Source: Thermoleophilaceae bacterium | GTDB lineage: Bacteria; Actinomycetota; Thermoleophilia; Solirubrobacterales; Thermoleophilaceae | Length of the DNA stretch: 9,338 nucleotides | Reading direction: 5' to 3' | NCBI GenBank assembly: GCA_013812005.1 | Contig: JACCUE010000069.1 | Location: 1-9,338 of the forward strand | Shown here: positions 1-6,475 of the stretch, piece by piece | Layout of the letters: every line of letters starts with the position of its first letter | Numbering within the stretch: position 1 is the stretch's first letter | Position numbers and translations under genes: made by a program | Notes under the pieces: generated by a model | Told to the model about the DNA's origin: nothing | The model's input: the letters and a program-made list of their open reading frames with translations, nothing else | Databases searched by the model: none

Positions 1-1112
1 GCCTTGACCTGCTCGACGTCCTCCTTGGCCTGCGTCGCCTTGTCCTCGGCCTGGGCGTCGGAGTTGATCTCGGCGACGTTCTCGGTCTTCTCGGCGGCGC
101 CGATGGCGTCGTAGATCTTGCGCTCGATCTCCTTGGCCTTGTCGGGGTTCTCGCGCAGGTAGGCCTTCGCGTTGTTGCGTCCCTGGCCGAGCCGCTCGCC
201 GTCGTACGAGAAGAACGAGCCCGACTTCTGGACGATGTTGTGCTCGATTCCCAGGTCGAGGATGCAACCCTCGCTGGAGATGCCGGCGCCGTATTCGATG
301 TCGAACTCGGCCTGGCGGAACGGAGCCGCCACCTTGTTCTTGACCACCTTCACCCGCACCCGGTTGCCGACGGCCTCGGTGCCCTCCTTGAGCGTCTCGA
401 TCCGGCGGATGTCGAGGCGCTGTGATGAGTAGAACTTCAGCGCGCGTCCGCCCGGCTGGGTCTCAGGTGAACCGAACATCACGCCGACCTTCTCGCGGAT
501 CTGGTTCGTGAGCACGCACAGCGTGTTGGCGCGGTTGAGGTTGCCCGCCAGCTTGCGCATCGCCTGGCTCATCATCCGCGCCTGGAGGCCGACCGTCTGG
601 TCGCCCATCTGGCCCTCGAGCTCCGACTTCGGCGTGAGTGCCGCCACCGAGTCGATCGCCACCACGTCGATGGTGCCCGAGCGGATCAGCAGGTCGGCGA
701 TCTCAAGCGCCTGCTCGCCGTAGTCGGGCTGGGACACGAGCAGCTCGTCGACGTCCAGGCCGATGCGCTTGGCGTAGACCGGGTCCATGGCGTGCTCGGC
801 GTCGATGAACGCGCAGATGCCGCCCTGCTTCTGCGCCTCGGCGAGCACGTGGTAGACCAGCGTGGTCTTGCCCGAGGACTCCGGACCGAAGATCTCCACG
901 ATCCGGCCGCGCGGCAGGCCACCGACGCCGAGCGCCAGATCGAGCGACAGGGCGCCCGTGGGGATGGCGGAGACCTGGACCTGGAACGCCTCGTCTCCCA
1001 TCTTCATGATCGATCCCTCGCCGAACTCGCGCTGGATCTGCGTGATGGCGCTGTTCAGCGCCGCATCGCGGGCCTTTGCCGCCTTCTCAAGATTCTGTTC
1101 CTTGTCTGCCAT
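1..1112 (-). CDS. recA: Recombinase RecA (3' end truncated by window edge)
   Basis: RecA is the cytoplasmic ATP-dependent strand-exchange recombinase; it coats single-stranded DNA, pairs it with a homologous duplex and promotes LexA-type repressor self-cleavage. The frame is open from an ATG at 1112 to the window edge, giving 370 codons without a stop. Seen in the translation: Walker A GPESSGKTT at residues 76-84 (Lys82), the DAEHA loop with catalytic Glu106, Tyr113 of DPVYA (the adenine-stacking Tyr in E. coli), Walker B VVAID at 150-154, and the TNQIREKVG segment with Gln204. All of these sit at a constant offset of +10 from E. coli numbering. The C-terminal domain ends in an Ala/Glu/Asp/Lys-rich tail that continues past the window. 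The tail is already longer than in many RecAs. One small oddity is Tyr131, where E. coli RecA has Thr121 (SQPDYGEQALE). The start has a good AAGGAG. It is the last gene of the minus-strand cluster seen here, 153 nt after thpR. The identification is essentially certain; only the 3' end is unknown. Confidence 0.98.
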   Translation of the reverse strand, partial: MADKEQNLEKAAKARDAALNSAITQIQREFGEGSIMKMGDEAFQVQVSAIPTGALSLDLALGVGGLPRGRIVEIFGPESSGKTTLVYHVLAEAQKQGGICAFIDAEHAMDPVYAKRIGLDVDELLVSQPDYGEQALEIADLLIRSGTIDVVAIDSVAALTPKSELEGQMGDQTVGLQARMMSQAMRKLAGNLNRANTLCVLTNQIREKVGVMFGSPETQPGGRALKFYSSQRLDIRRIETLKEGTEAVGNRVRVKVVKNKVAAPFRQAEFDIEYGAGISSEGCILDLGIEHNIVQKSGSFFSYDGERLGQGRNNAKAYLRENPDKAKEIERKIYDAIGAAEKTENVAEINSDAQAEDKATQAKEDVEQVK

Positions 1113-1116
1113 GGGG

Positions 1117-1123
1117 CTCCTTC
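1117..1123 (-). promoter_or_regulatory. Ribosome binding site of recA
   Basis: GAAGGAG on the minus strand lies 4 nt before the recA ATG at 1112. The spacing is somewhat short, but the match to the anti-Shine-Dalgarno sequence is strong. It supports this ATG as the start and contrasts with the weak sites before ftsK, the RodZ-like gene and cinA. Confidence 0.75.
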
Positions 1124-1136
1124 GCCGGGGGGTTGC

Positions 1137-1154
1137 AAGGGGCGGTGCCCCCTT
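1137..1154 (-). other. Small hairpin in the recA leader
   Basis: On the minus strand AAGGGG and CCCCTT form a perfect 6-bp inverted repeat around a 6-nt loop. An alternative register, GGGGC-ACC-GCCCC, gives a tighter loop. It lies 24 nt before the recA ATG and is not followed by a T-run, so it is more likely a 5'UTR structure than a classical terminator. In such GC-rich DNA it could be accidental. Confidence 0.35.
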
Positions 1155-1158
1155 TGAC

Positions 1159-1170
1159 CCAAAACTTTGG
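1159..1170. promoter_or_regulatory. 12-bp dyad upstream of recA
   Basis: CCAAA-AC-TTTGG on the plus strand is an inverted repeat with 5-bp arms and a 2-nt centre. It stands out because it is an A/T-rich core in very GC-rich surroundings. It could be a repressor or activator operator for recA, but I cannot match it to a known LexA, PafBC or other motif. Confidence 0.3.
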
Positions 1171-1265
1171 AGGCCACAGGCTAGGAGCCAGATCGGACGG
1201 TTTGGGAGACCTGTGTGACGGGAGCGCGACAACTGCGTTACGGCCTGCCAGGAGGACCCTCGCTG

Positions 1266-1835
1266 TCATCCACCGCGCGCCGATTCGAGCGGATGGCGGT
1301 GCAGCGCCTCGTACCGGGCCCCGGACGGGGACAGGTGGCTGCGGTAGAGCGTGACGGCCGCGGCCTCGAAGGGACCGAGACCGGGGCTGGCCTCCAGCGG
1401 CGGCCACCGGGCGCCCCTGCGCAGCCGCGCCAGCGTCACGTGGGGCCAGAAGGGCCGCCGCTCGGGCTCGTGCAGCCCTGCCACGGCAAGGGAATCGGCG
1501 GCCGCGCGCTGCAGCGCCGCCGCTCTGCCACCTTCGTCGGACAGCTCCAGCGACACCAGGCGGGGCCGGCGCTTCGGTACCGCCGCGAGGCCGCCCGGCG
1601 TCAGGAGCGGCGGCACCGCCCCGTCGACGAGCGTGCCGCTCGCCGCCTCCCAGATCGCCGCCACCCGGTCGGGATCCGTCCAGCCGAGGAACACGAGCGT
1701 CACGTGCAGGTCGGCTACCCGCACCGGGCGCAGGTCGTCGCGCCCCCCGATCGTCGCCTCGCGCCAGCCGGCCACCGCGGTGCGTGCGCTCTCCGGCAGG
1801 TCCAGCGCGAGAAACAGCCGCAGCGTCGCGCTCAG
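1266..1835 (-). CDS. thpR: RNA 2',3'-cyclic phosphodiesterase (2H family), probable CTG start
   Basis: ThpR/LigT opens 2',3'-cyclic phosphates at RNA ends to 2'-phosphomonoesters and belongs to the two-histidine (2H) phosphoesterases. With the start used here it is 189 residues, normal for the family. Both catalytic H-x-T motifs are visible: HVTL at residues 44-47 (in LHVTLVFLG) and HVTL at 132-135 (in WPHVTLARL). The N-terminus LRLFLALDLPE matches the first beta strand of the family. No ATG, GTG or TTG lies in frame near this conserved beginning. The nearest upstream candidates are GTGs at 1979 and 1973, which would add about 48 low-complexity residues wholly inside cinA. The nearest downstream GTG would delete the first strand. 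A CTG at 1835-1833 overlaps the cinA TGA as CTGA, exactly where ATGA is usual, with GGAGAGGAG ending 8 nt upstream. I therefore call CTG as the start. Translation is likely coupled to cinA. The function is confident; the start is an inference. Confidence 0.93.
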   Translation of the reverse strand: MSATLRLFLALDLPESARTAVAGWREATIGGRDDLRPVRVADLHVTLVFLGWTDPDRVAAIWEAASGTLVDGAVPPLLTPGGLAAVPKRRPRLVSLELSDEGGRAAALQRAAADSLAVAGLHEPERRPFWPHVTLARLRRGARWPPLEASPGLGPFEAAAVTLYRSHLSPSGARYEALHRHPLESARGG

Positions 1836-3121
1836 ACCGGGAGCTCCTCTCCGCGCAGCAGGCGGCGCAGCATGTGCATCCCGATCGTGGTCGATCGGTC
1901 GCGCACCTCCGCCCGGTCGCCCGGAAGCCGCACGCTGCGCGTCATCGGAGTGCCGCCGGAGCGCTGAACACACCAGCACACGGTGCCGACGGGCTTCTCC
2001 TCGCTCCCGCCTCCTGGGCCCGCGACGCCCGTGATGGCGATGGACACCGTGGCGCCGAAGCGCTCGATCGCCCCGGCCGCCATCGCCTCGGCCGCCTCCT
2101 CCGACACCGCCCCGTGGCGCTCGATCAGCTCAGGGTCCACGCCGAGCAGATCGACCTTGGCTCGATCGACGTAGGTGACAGCGCCACCCAGCAGGTACGC
2201 GGAGCTGCCCGGGCGCTCCGCCAGCCGAGCCACCATCAACCCGGCGGTGCACGACTCCGCGGTGGCGATCGTCTGGCCCGCCAAGAGCTCCGCCACCTGC
2301 TCGTCGACGGTGGACCCGTCGTCGGAGAACAGCGTGCGCTCGTGGCGCTCGCCGATCAGGGCCTCCAGCGCCGTCCGGGCTGCGGCGGCCTCACGCTCGT
2401 GGCGCACCACCACCTCGACCTCCCCGCGACGCAGGCAGGTGGTGATCTCGAGGCGCCCGAAGCCGTCGATCTCGGCCTCGGCCAGGCGCAGGGTCTCGGC
2501 GATCTCTGATTCCGGGATTCCGAACAGGCGTAGCATCGACTGCTCGTAGTGGCCGGCGTCGACGACGGCCTCACGGAAAGCCTCCGTCGCGACCGCCGCA
2601 CGCCACAGCTCGTGAAGCTCGCGCGGGGGGCCGGGAAGGACGACCACCGTGGGTCCGGAGCCCTCCCGGGGCAACACCACCATCCCGGGCGCCGTGCCGG
2701 CCGGCTCGAGCACCGCGGCGCCCTCGGGCACCATCGCCTGCTTGCGGTTGGAGGCACGCACGGCCTCGAAGTCGAGGTCGGGCCAGCGCTTCATCAACGG
2801 CTCGAGGATGTCTGCGATGCGCTGCTCGAGTGCCTCGTCGAGCAACAGCGGACGCTCGGCGAAGCCGGCGACGACCTCCAGTGTGAGATCGTCGGCGGTG
2901 GGCCCGAGGCCGCCGCTGGTGATGATCAGGTCGACCCCCTGATCTGCCATGAACCGCAGCTGGGCCTGCATGTCCTCGGGCCGGTCGCCGCAGATGGTGA
3001 TGTGGGCCAGCTCGACCCCGAGCTCGTGCAGGCGATCCGAGAGCCAAGGGCCGTTGCGATCACGGACGCGCCCCGTGAGCACTTCGGTGCCTGTGATCAC
3101 GACACCTGCGCGGACGCTCAT
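1832..3121 (-). CDS. cinA: CinA: MoCF-like domain fused to NMN deamidase domain
   Basis: This is a 429-residue, full-length two-domain CinA. Residues 1-165 are the molybdopterin-binding-like (MoCF/COG1058) domain, with GTEVLTG at 11-17, TSGGLGPTADDLT at 68-80, GTAPGM at 142-147 and LPGPP at 162-166. Residues from about 270 to 425 are the PncC/CinA C-terminal domain, with AESCTAGL at 288-295 (Ser290), VTYVDRAK at 315-322 (Lys322) and TGVAGPGGGSEEKPVGTV at 364-381. The C-terminal domain deamidates nicotinamide mononucleotide to nicotinate mononucleotide in the pyridine nucleotide cycle. The N-terminal domain of some homologues hydrolyses ADP-ribose. NMN is released by NAD-dependent DNA ligase, and cinA is often next to recA and induced with competence in some Gram-positives. 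The ATG at 3121 gives the expected N-terminus but has no visible SD. It starts 16 nt after the RodZ-like gene and overlaps thpR by 4 nt. No motif is missing. Confidence 0.96.
   Translation of the reverse strand: MSVRAGVVITGTEVLTGRVRDRNGPWLSDRLHELGVELAHITICGDRPEDMQAQLRFMADQGVDLIITSGGLGPTADDLTLEVVAGFAERPLLLDEALEQRIADILEPLMKRWPDLDFEAVRASNRKQAMVPEGAAVLEPAGTAPGMVVLPREGSGPTVVVLPGPPRELHELWRAAVATEAFREAVVDAGHYEQSMLRLFGIPESEIAETLRLAEAEIDGFGRLEITTCLRRGEVEVVVRHEREAAAARTALEALIGERHERTLFSDDGSTVDEQVAELLAGQTIATAESCTAGLMVARLAERPGSSAYLLGGAVTYVDRAKVDLLGVDPELIERHGAVSEEAAEAMAAGAIERFGATVSIAITGVAGPGGGSEEKPVGTVCWCVQRSGGTPMTRSVRLPGDRAEVRDRSTTIGMHMLRRLLRGEELPV
1844..1852 (-). promoter_or_regulatory. Strong Shine-Dalgarno that decides the thpR start
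   Basis: GGAGAGGAG on the minus strand, inside the last codons of cinA, ends 8 nt before the CTG at 1835. This is near-ideal spacing and the strongest SD in the minus-strand cluster. It argues for initiation at CTG rather than at the GTGs far upstream. Confidence 0.7.
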
Positions 3122-3137
3122 GCGAGCGCGACGCAGG

Positions 3138-3917
3138 TCACGCGCAGGGCCTCGTGCCCTCGGCGATCTCCTCCGCGCCGTCCTCGGACACCTCGAGGCC
3201 GATCGGCTCGGGGCTGTCCACGATCTCGACCGGCTTCCCGTTGACCCGCACCTCGACGGATCGCTTGCCGAGGTTGATCCGCAGCTGCTCGGGGTTGCGG
3301 AAGGTCTGGATCTCCTCGAGCGTACCCTCGTAGATCACGTCCGTCCCCTCGCCGGTGTCCACGCAGGCATAGGTGGGAAACGTCGGGGTCACGCGCATCG
3401 TCACTCCACTGGCGGGCGCGGGGCGGCGACGTGCCGGCGGACGCTCTCTGGCGGGTGCGGTCTCTGTCTCGGTCGCATCGGTCGAGGCCCGCTCGTCGTC
3501 GGACTCGTCCTCACCCTGCAGGCCGAGCGCCACCAGAAACACCACGAGGATGACCGCCCCCAGGGCGACCAGTGCTCCCTTTCGGGGCGGTCCGGGCGCC
3601 GGGCCGCGGCGGCGGTCACGCACGCGCGGATCGCGCCTGGCCGTTGCCCCGGCAGGGGCGAGCGGCTGTACGTCGGGCTCCTCGGCCTCGTGGCTAAGGC
3701 GATACTCCTCCACCAGCAGATGCGGATCGATGCCGACCTGCTCGGCGTACGTGCGCAGGAACGTCTTGACGAAGGTGTGGCCCGGAAGCGCACCCCACTC
3801 CTCGTTCTCGAGCGCGCGCAGGTACTTGGCGCGGATCTTTGTGCGCTCCTCGACATCCGCGATGTCGAGGCCCTGACGCATCCGCGCCTCCCTGAGCGTT
3901 TCGCCGATCGGCGGCAT
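3138..3917 (-). CDS. RodZ-like protein: cytoplasmic HTH, one membrane helix, DUF4115-like external domain
   Basis: This is a 259-residue bitopic protein. Residues 1-73 form a Cro/C1-type helix-turn-helix of the RodZ kind (GETLREARMRQGLDIADVEERTKI, then YLRALENEEW and HTFVKTFLRTYAEQVGID). A basic Pro/Arg-rich stretch at 91-113 precedes a single transmembrane helix at about 114-133. An Asp/Glu/Thr then Pro/Arg-rich linker leads to a C-terminal beta domain at about 171-245, with LRINLGKRSVEVRVNGK typical of the RodZ C-terminal domain. In rods RodZ binds MreB through its HTH and helps set cell width; the HTH is thought not to be primarily a DNA-binding regulator. The external part has two cysteines, Cys185 and Cys258 (next to last), which could form a disulfide. 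It follows ftsK by 9 nt and lacks a clear SD, suggesting coupling. MreB interaction is inferred; the soluble regulator ClgR holds a comparable place in the M. tuberculosis recA-ftsK region, but this protein is clearly membrane-anchored. Confidence 0.85.
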   Translation of the reverse strand: MPPIGETLREARMRQGLDIADVEERTKIRAKYLRALENEEWGALPGHTFVKTFLRTYAEQVGIDPHLLVEEYRLSHEAEEPDVQPLAPAGATARRDPRVRDRRRGPAPGPPRKGALVALGAVILVVFLVALGLQGEDESDDERASTDATETETAPARERPPARRRPAPASGVTMRVTPTFPTYACVDTGEGTDVIYEGTLEEIQTFRNPEQLRINLGKRSVEVRVNGKPVEIVDSPEPIGLEVSEDGAEEIAEGTRPCA

Positions 3918-3926
3918 ACCAGTCGC

Positions 3927-6389
3927 CTATTCTGGCGCACCGGCGGCAGCCCCCGCCACTGACTCCTCCAGCGCAGCCAGCACTCGCGGCAGCTCGACCT
4001 CCGTCACGAGCACCTTGCGCGCCTTCGATCCCTCGTAGCCGGAGATCACGCCGCGTCGTTCCAGCATGTCGATCAGCCGCCCGGCCCGGGTGTAGCCCAC
4101 TCTCAGCCGGCGCTGGAGCATCGATGTCGAAGCGGTGTCCATCTGCACAACGGTGCGGATCGCCTCCGCCAGGAGATCGTCCTTGTCGGGGTGGAAGTCG
4201 GCGTCGTCACCGGCTTCCTCCTCTTCGGCCTCGACCGCCTCGAGCATCTCCTCGCGCAGCTCGGGCTCGCCCTGCCGGCGCCAGTGGGCGGTGATCTTCT
4301 CGATCTCCTCCTCGGTCACGAATGCGCCCTGGATGCGGCTGAGCTTGGTGCCACTACCCGGCCGGAAGAGCATGTCGCCCTTGCCGAGCAGCGACTCGGC
4401 GCCGTTCTGATCGAGGATCACGCGTGAGTCGGTCTGGGAGGAGACGGCGAAGGCGATCCGGGCGGGCACGTTGGCCTTGATCATGCCGGTGATGATGTCG
4501 GCGCTCGGGCGCTGGGTCGCCAGCAGGAGGTGGATGCCCACGGCGCGCGACTTCTGGGCCAGGCGGATGATCGCGTCCTCGACCTCGCCGGGGGCGATCA
4601 TCATCAGGTCGGCCAACTCGTCGATCACGCACAGCAGGTAGGGCAGCGGCTGCTCGCCCTCGCGCAACCGAACCCGGTTCAGCTCCTCGAGCTTTCGCGT
4701 GCGCGCCGCGCTCATGAGCGTGTAGCGCTCCTCCATCTCCTTGATCAGGTTCTGCAGCACGTTCGCGGCCAGCCGCGGACTGGTCACCACCGGCGTGATC
4801 AGGTGGGGGATCTTCTCGTAGAGGTTGAGCTCGACCTGCTTCGGATCGACCAGGACCAGCCGGACCTCGTTGGGGCTGGCACGCATGAGGATCGAGGCGA
4901 GCACGGCGTTCACGCAGCCGGACTTGCCCGAGCCCGTGGTGCCGGCCACCAGCACATGGGGCTGGCTGGCCAGGTCGATGCCGATCGCGCGGCCGTCGAT
5001 GTCCTTGCCGAGCCAGGCGGTGAGCGGCGACCATCCTTCGGGCGCCGCCTGGGCAACGTCACCGAGGTGCACCATGTGGCGGATCTTGTTGGGCACCTCG
5101 ACTCCCACCGCCCGCTTGCCGGGGATCGGGGCCAGGATGCGCACGTCCTCGGCCGCGAGGGCGTAGGCCAGGTCGTCGCGCATGTTGGCGACCTTGGACA
5201 TCTTGATCCCGGGCGCGAGGCGTACCTCGTAACGGGTCACGTGGGGGCCGCTGACGCCGCCCACGACGGTGGCTTCGACTCCGAAGTGGCCGAGGGCCTC
5301 GACCAGCTGGGCCCCCACCCGCTCGTCGGCGCCGCTCTTTACCTTGGGCTTGCCGTTGGAGCGCTTGAGCGCGTTCGGGCGCGGCAGGGTGTACTCGACC
5401 TCGTCGGCCTCCGTCACGCCCGTGCGCTTGTTGCCGAGCGGGGTGAGCGACTGCGGCGCCGGCAGCCCTGGCTCCTCGGGCTCCGCCGTCACGCCCGGCT
5501 CCTCTTCGATCGGCCCCTCGTCGGGCGGCTGCACGGCCTCCCACTCGCCGATGATCTCGCCGTCGTGGTCGGGCTTCTCGCTCCCCGGCTCCCCGTCGCC
5601 GAAGAGATCCGGGTAGCGCTCCGCCGCGTCCAGGGCGGGGGCCTCGACGTGGGTGGCATGCACCACCGGCTCCTCGCCCGGGGGCTCCGGAGGGTGGTTG
5701 GCCTCGGCACGCGTCGGGGCGAGCCGGGCCGTGGCGCCGGTGCGATGGTGCAGGGCGGCCGTGACCGGACCGCCTGCGCGGCGCAGCCGCTCGGTGGTGG
5801 TGCTCACGTGCTCTCGGGTGGCGCTCACCACCCCGGCGATCGAGGCGCCCGTGACGAGCAGGATGCCACCTGCCATGAGGAAGACGAAGATGATGTGGGC
5901 GCCGACCATGGAGAACAGGGTGCGCGCGGCCCAGAGCTCCAGCTCTCCCAGCGCTCCGCCTCGGTCACTCACATAGTCGGTGTCGAGCAGCGGTGAATGA
6001 TCGGCCTGCCCCGGGCCCAGCCCGAGTGAGCCGGCGGCGAGGCCCAGGGTGAGCCCCAGCAACAGGCAGATGGCGCCTGCGCGGAACGGCTTCACCGTGG
6101 GCAGCAGCGGCCGCAACACGAGGATCGCGCCTGCGGCCAGCAGGGCCGGGGGCACCAGGTACGCAGCCCCACCGAGGAGGAAGCGCAGCCCGTCCTTCGC
6201 GCCATCGCCGGCCTCGCCCCCGGCCTCGCCCATGTAGAGGACGAAGGCGAGAAAGGCGGCGCCGGCCACCATTCCCAGCCCGATCAGGTCGAGATGGTGC
6301 TGCTCGAGCTTGGGCAGGCCCGGCGACGCGGACGCCGGGCGGGCGCTGCGCTTGCGTGCGGACTTCCGGGTGCTGCGGCGGCGGGCCAT
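3927..6389 (-). CDS. ftsK: DNA translocase FtsK/SpoIIIE
   Basis: FtsK is a septum-anchored hexameric motor that pumps chromosome ends through the closing division septum and activates dimer resolution. The protein has 820 residues. A basic N-terminus (1-28) is followed by four predicted membrane helices at about 33-53, 70-93, 103-125 and 160-187. A Pro/Glu-rich linker at about 190-340 comes next, then the alpha/beta motor. Walker A is GTTGSGKS at 483-490, Walker B LLCVIDE at 585-591, followed by LATQRPSADIITGMIKAN at 623-640 and the MLFRPGSG-TKLSRIQGAFV segment. The gamma winged helix, which reads polar orienting sequences, is at about 735-800 (QRRLRVGYTRAGRLIDMLERRG). The linker is of the short type seen in many Gram-positives. 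The ATG at 6389 leaves 86 nt to the divergent regulator gene and has only a weak upstream purine tract. As first gene of the minus-strand cluster it should carry the main promoter. All motor motifs are intact. Confidence 0.97.
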   Translation of the reverse strand: MARRRSTRKSARKRSARPASASPGLPKLEQHHLDLIGLGMVAGAAFLAFVLYMGEAGGEAGDGAKDGLRFLLGGAAYLVPPALLAAGAILVLRPLLPTVKPFRAGAICLLLGLTLGLAAGSLGLGPGQADHSPLLDTDYVSDRGGALGELELWAARTLFSMVGAHIIFVFLMAGGILLVTGASIAGVVSATREHVSTTTERLRRAGGPVTAALHHRTGATARLAPTRAEANHPPEPPGEEPVVHATHVEAPALDAAERYPDLFGDGEPGSEKPDHDGEIIGEWEAVQPPDEGPIEEEPGVTAEPEEPGLPAPQSLTPLGNKRTGVTEADEVEYTLPRPNALKRSNGKPKVKSGADERVGAQLVEALGHFGVEATVVGGVSGPHVTRYEVRLAPGIKMSKVANMRDDLAYALAAEDVRILAPIPGKRAVGVEVPNKIRHMVHLGDVAQAAPEGWSPLTAWLGKDIDGRAIGIDLASQPHVLVAGTTGSGKSGCVNAVLASILMRASPNEVRLVLVDPKQVELNLYEKIPHLITPVVTSPRLAANVLQNLIKEMEERYTLMSAARTRKLEELNRVRLREGEQPLPYLLCVIDELADLMMIAPGEVEDAIIRLAQKSRAVGIHLLLATQRPSADIITGMIKANVPARIAFAVSSQTDSRVILDQNGAESLLGKGDMLFRPGSGTKLSRIQGAFVTEEEIEKITAHWRRQGEPELREEMLEAVEAEEEEAGDDADFHPDKDDLLAEAIRTVVQMDTASTSMLQRRLRVGYTRAGRLIDMLERRGVISGYEGSKARKVLVTEVELPRVLAALEESVAGAAAGAPE

Positions 6390-6475
6390 GACTGACTTCG
6401 TTGCTTCGACGGCGGGGGGCGCCCCCCTCCCCCGATCGGGCAGGTGCTTTCGGCGCTCCCCCTACCATCCGGGGG
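6390..6475. promoter_or_regulatory. Divergent intergenic region with three adjacent dyads
   Basis: This 86-bp interval must hold the promoters of both ftsK (minus) and the response regulator (plus). It contains a perfect 14-bp palindrome GGGGGGCGCCCCCC at 6414-6427 and, 3 bp further, a perfect 10-bp palindrome CCCGATCGGG at 6431-6440. A third dyad, CCATCC-GGG-GGATGG, spans 6465-6479 and includes the regulator start codon. A -10-like TACCAT lies at 6463-6468 on the plus strand. I see no convincing -35 box for either direction. The palindromes are directly visible; their role as operators or mRNA structures is inferred. Confidence 0.55.
6463..6468 (+). promoter_or_regulatory. Candidate -10 element for a leaderless regulator transcript
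   Basis: TACCAT fits the actinobacterial TAnnnT -10 pattern. Exactly 7 nt separate it from the ATG at 6476, which would put the transcription start at or next to the start codon. The absence of a purine-rich SD before this ATG, apart from the G-run, agrees with leaderless translation. There is no matching -35 hexamer. Confidence 0.35.

Larger units (their letters stand above)
1113..1265 (-). promoter_or_regulatory. recA leader and probable promoter region
   Basis: This is the only sizeable gap in the minus-strand cluster (153 nt between the thpR stop and the recA ATG). Reading the minus strand, there is a -10-like TAGCCT at 1183-1178 (TAnnnT form), without a recognisable -35 at 17-18 nt upstream. 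Two small dyads follow: CCAAA-gt-TTTGG at 1170-1159, then AAGGGG/CCCCTT at 1154-1137. There is no GAAC or GTTC anywhere in the interval on either strand, so the GAAC-N4-GTTC SOS box of Gram-positive and actinobacterial LexA is absent. A promoter here is an inference from the gap and the separate SD; the exact elements are uncertain. Confidence 0.4.

Noticed and set aside
1210..1239. Possible PafBC-type (TTGTC...TAnnnT) promoter or AAC-N3-GTT SOS-like dyad upstream of recA
   Set aside because: TTGTC is present on the minus strand at 1232-1228, but the following bases and the -10 at the required spacing (CACAGG) do not match. AAC-TGC-GTT has the wrong spacing and short arms.
1836..1979. N-terminal extension of ThpR from a GTG start at 1979
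   Set aside because: The 48 extra residues are encoded only by cinA's conserved 3' end in another frame, have no ThpR-like character, and there is a strong SD right before the CTG at 1835.
4530..5996. 488-codon plus-strand open frame antisense to ftsK
   Set aside because: It lies wholly within the intact ftsK motor and linker coding region. The translation is a low-complexity Ala/Arg/Gly/His/Leu mix with no domain, typical of antisense frames in GC-rich genes.
6401..6475. TTG start at 6401 extending the response regulator by 25 residues
   Set aside because: The extension is Pro/Arg/Gly-rich, unconserved in receiver domains and covers the palindromic promoter region. The ATG at 6476 gives the normal domain start.
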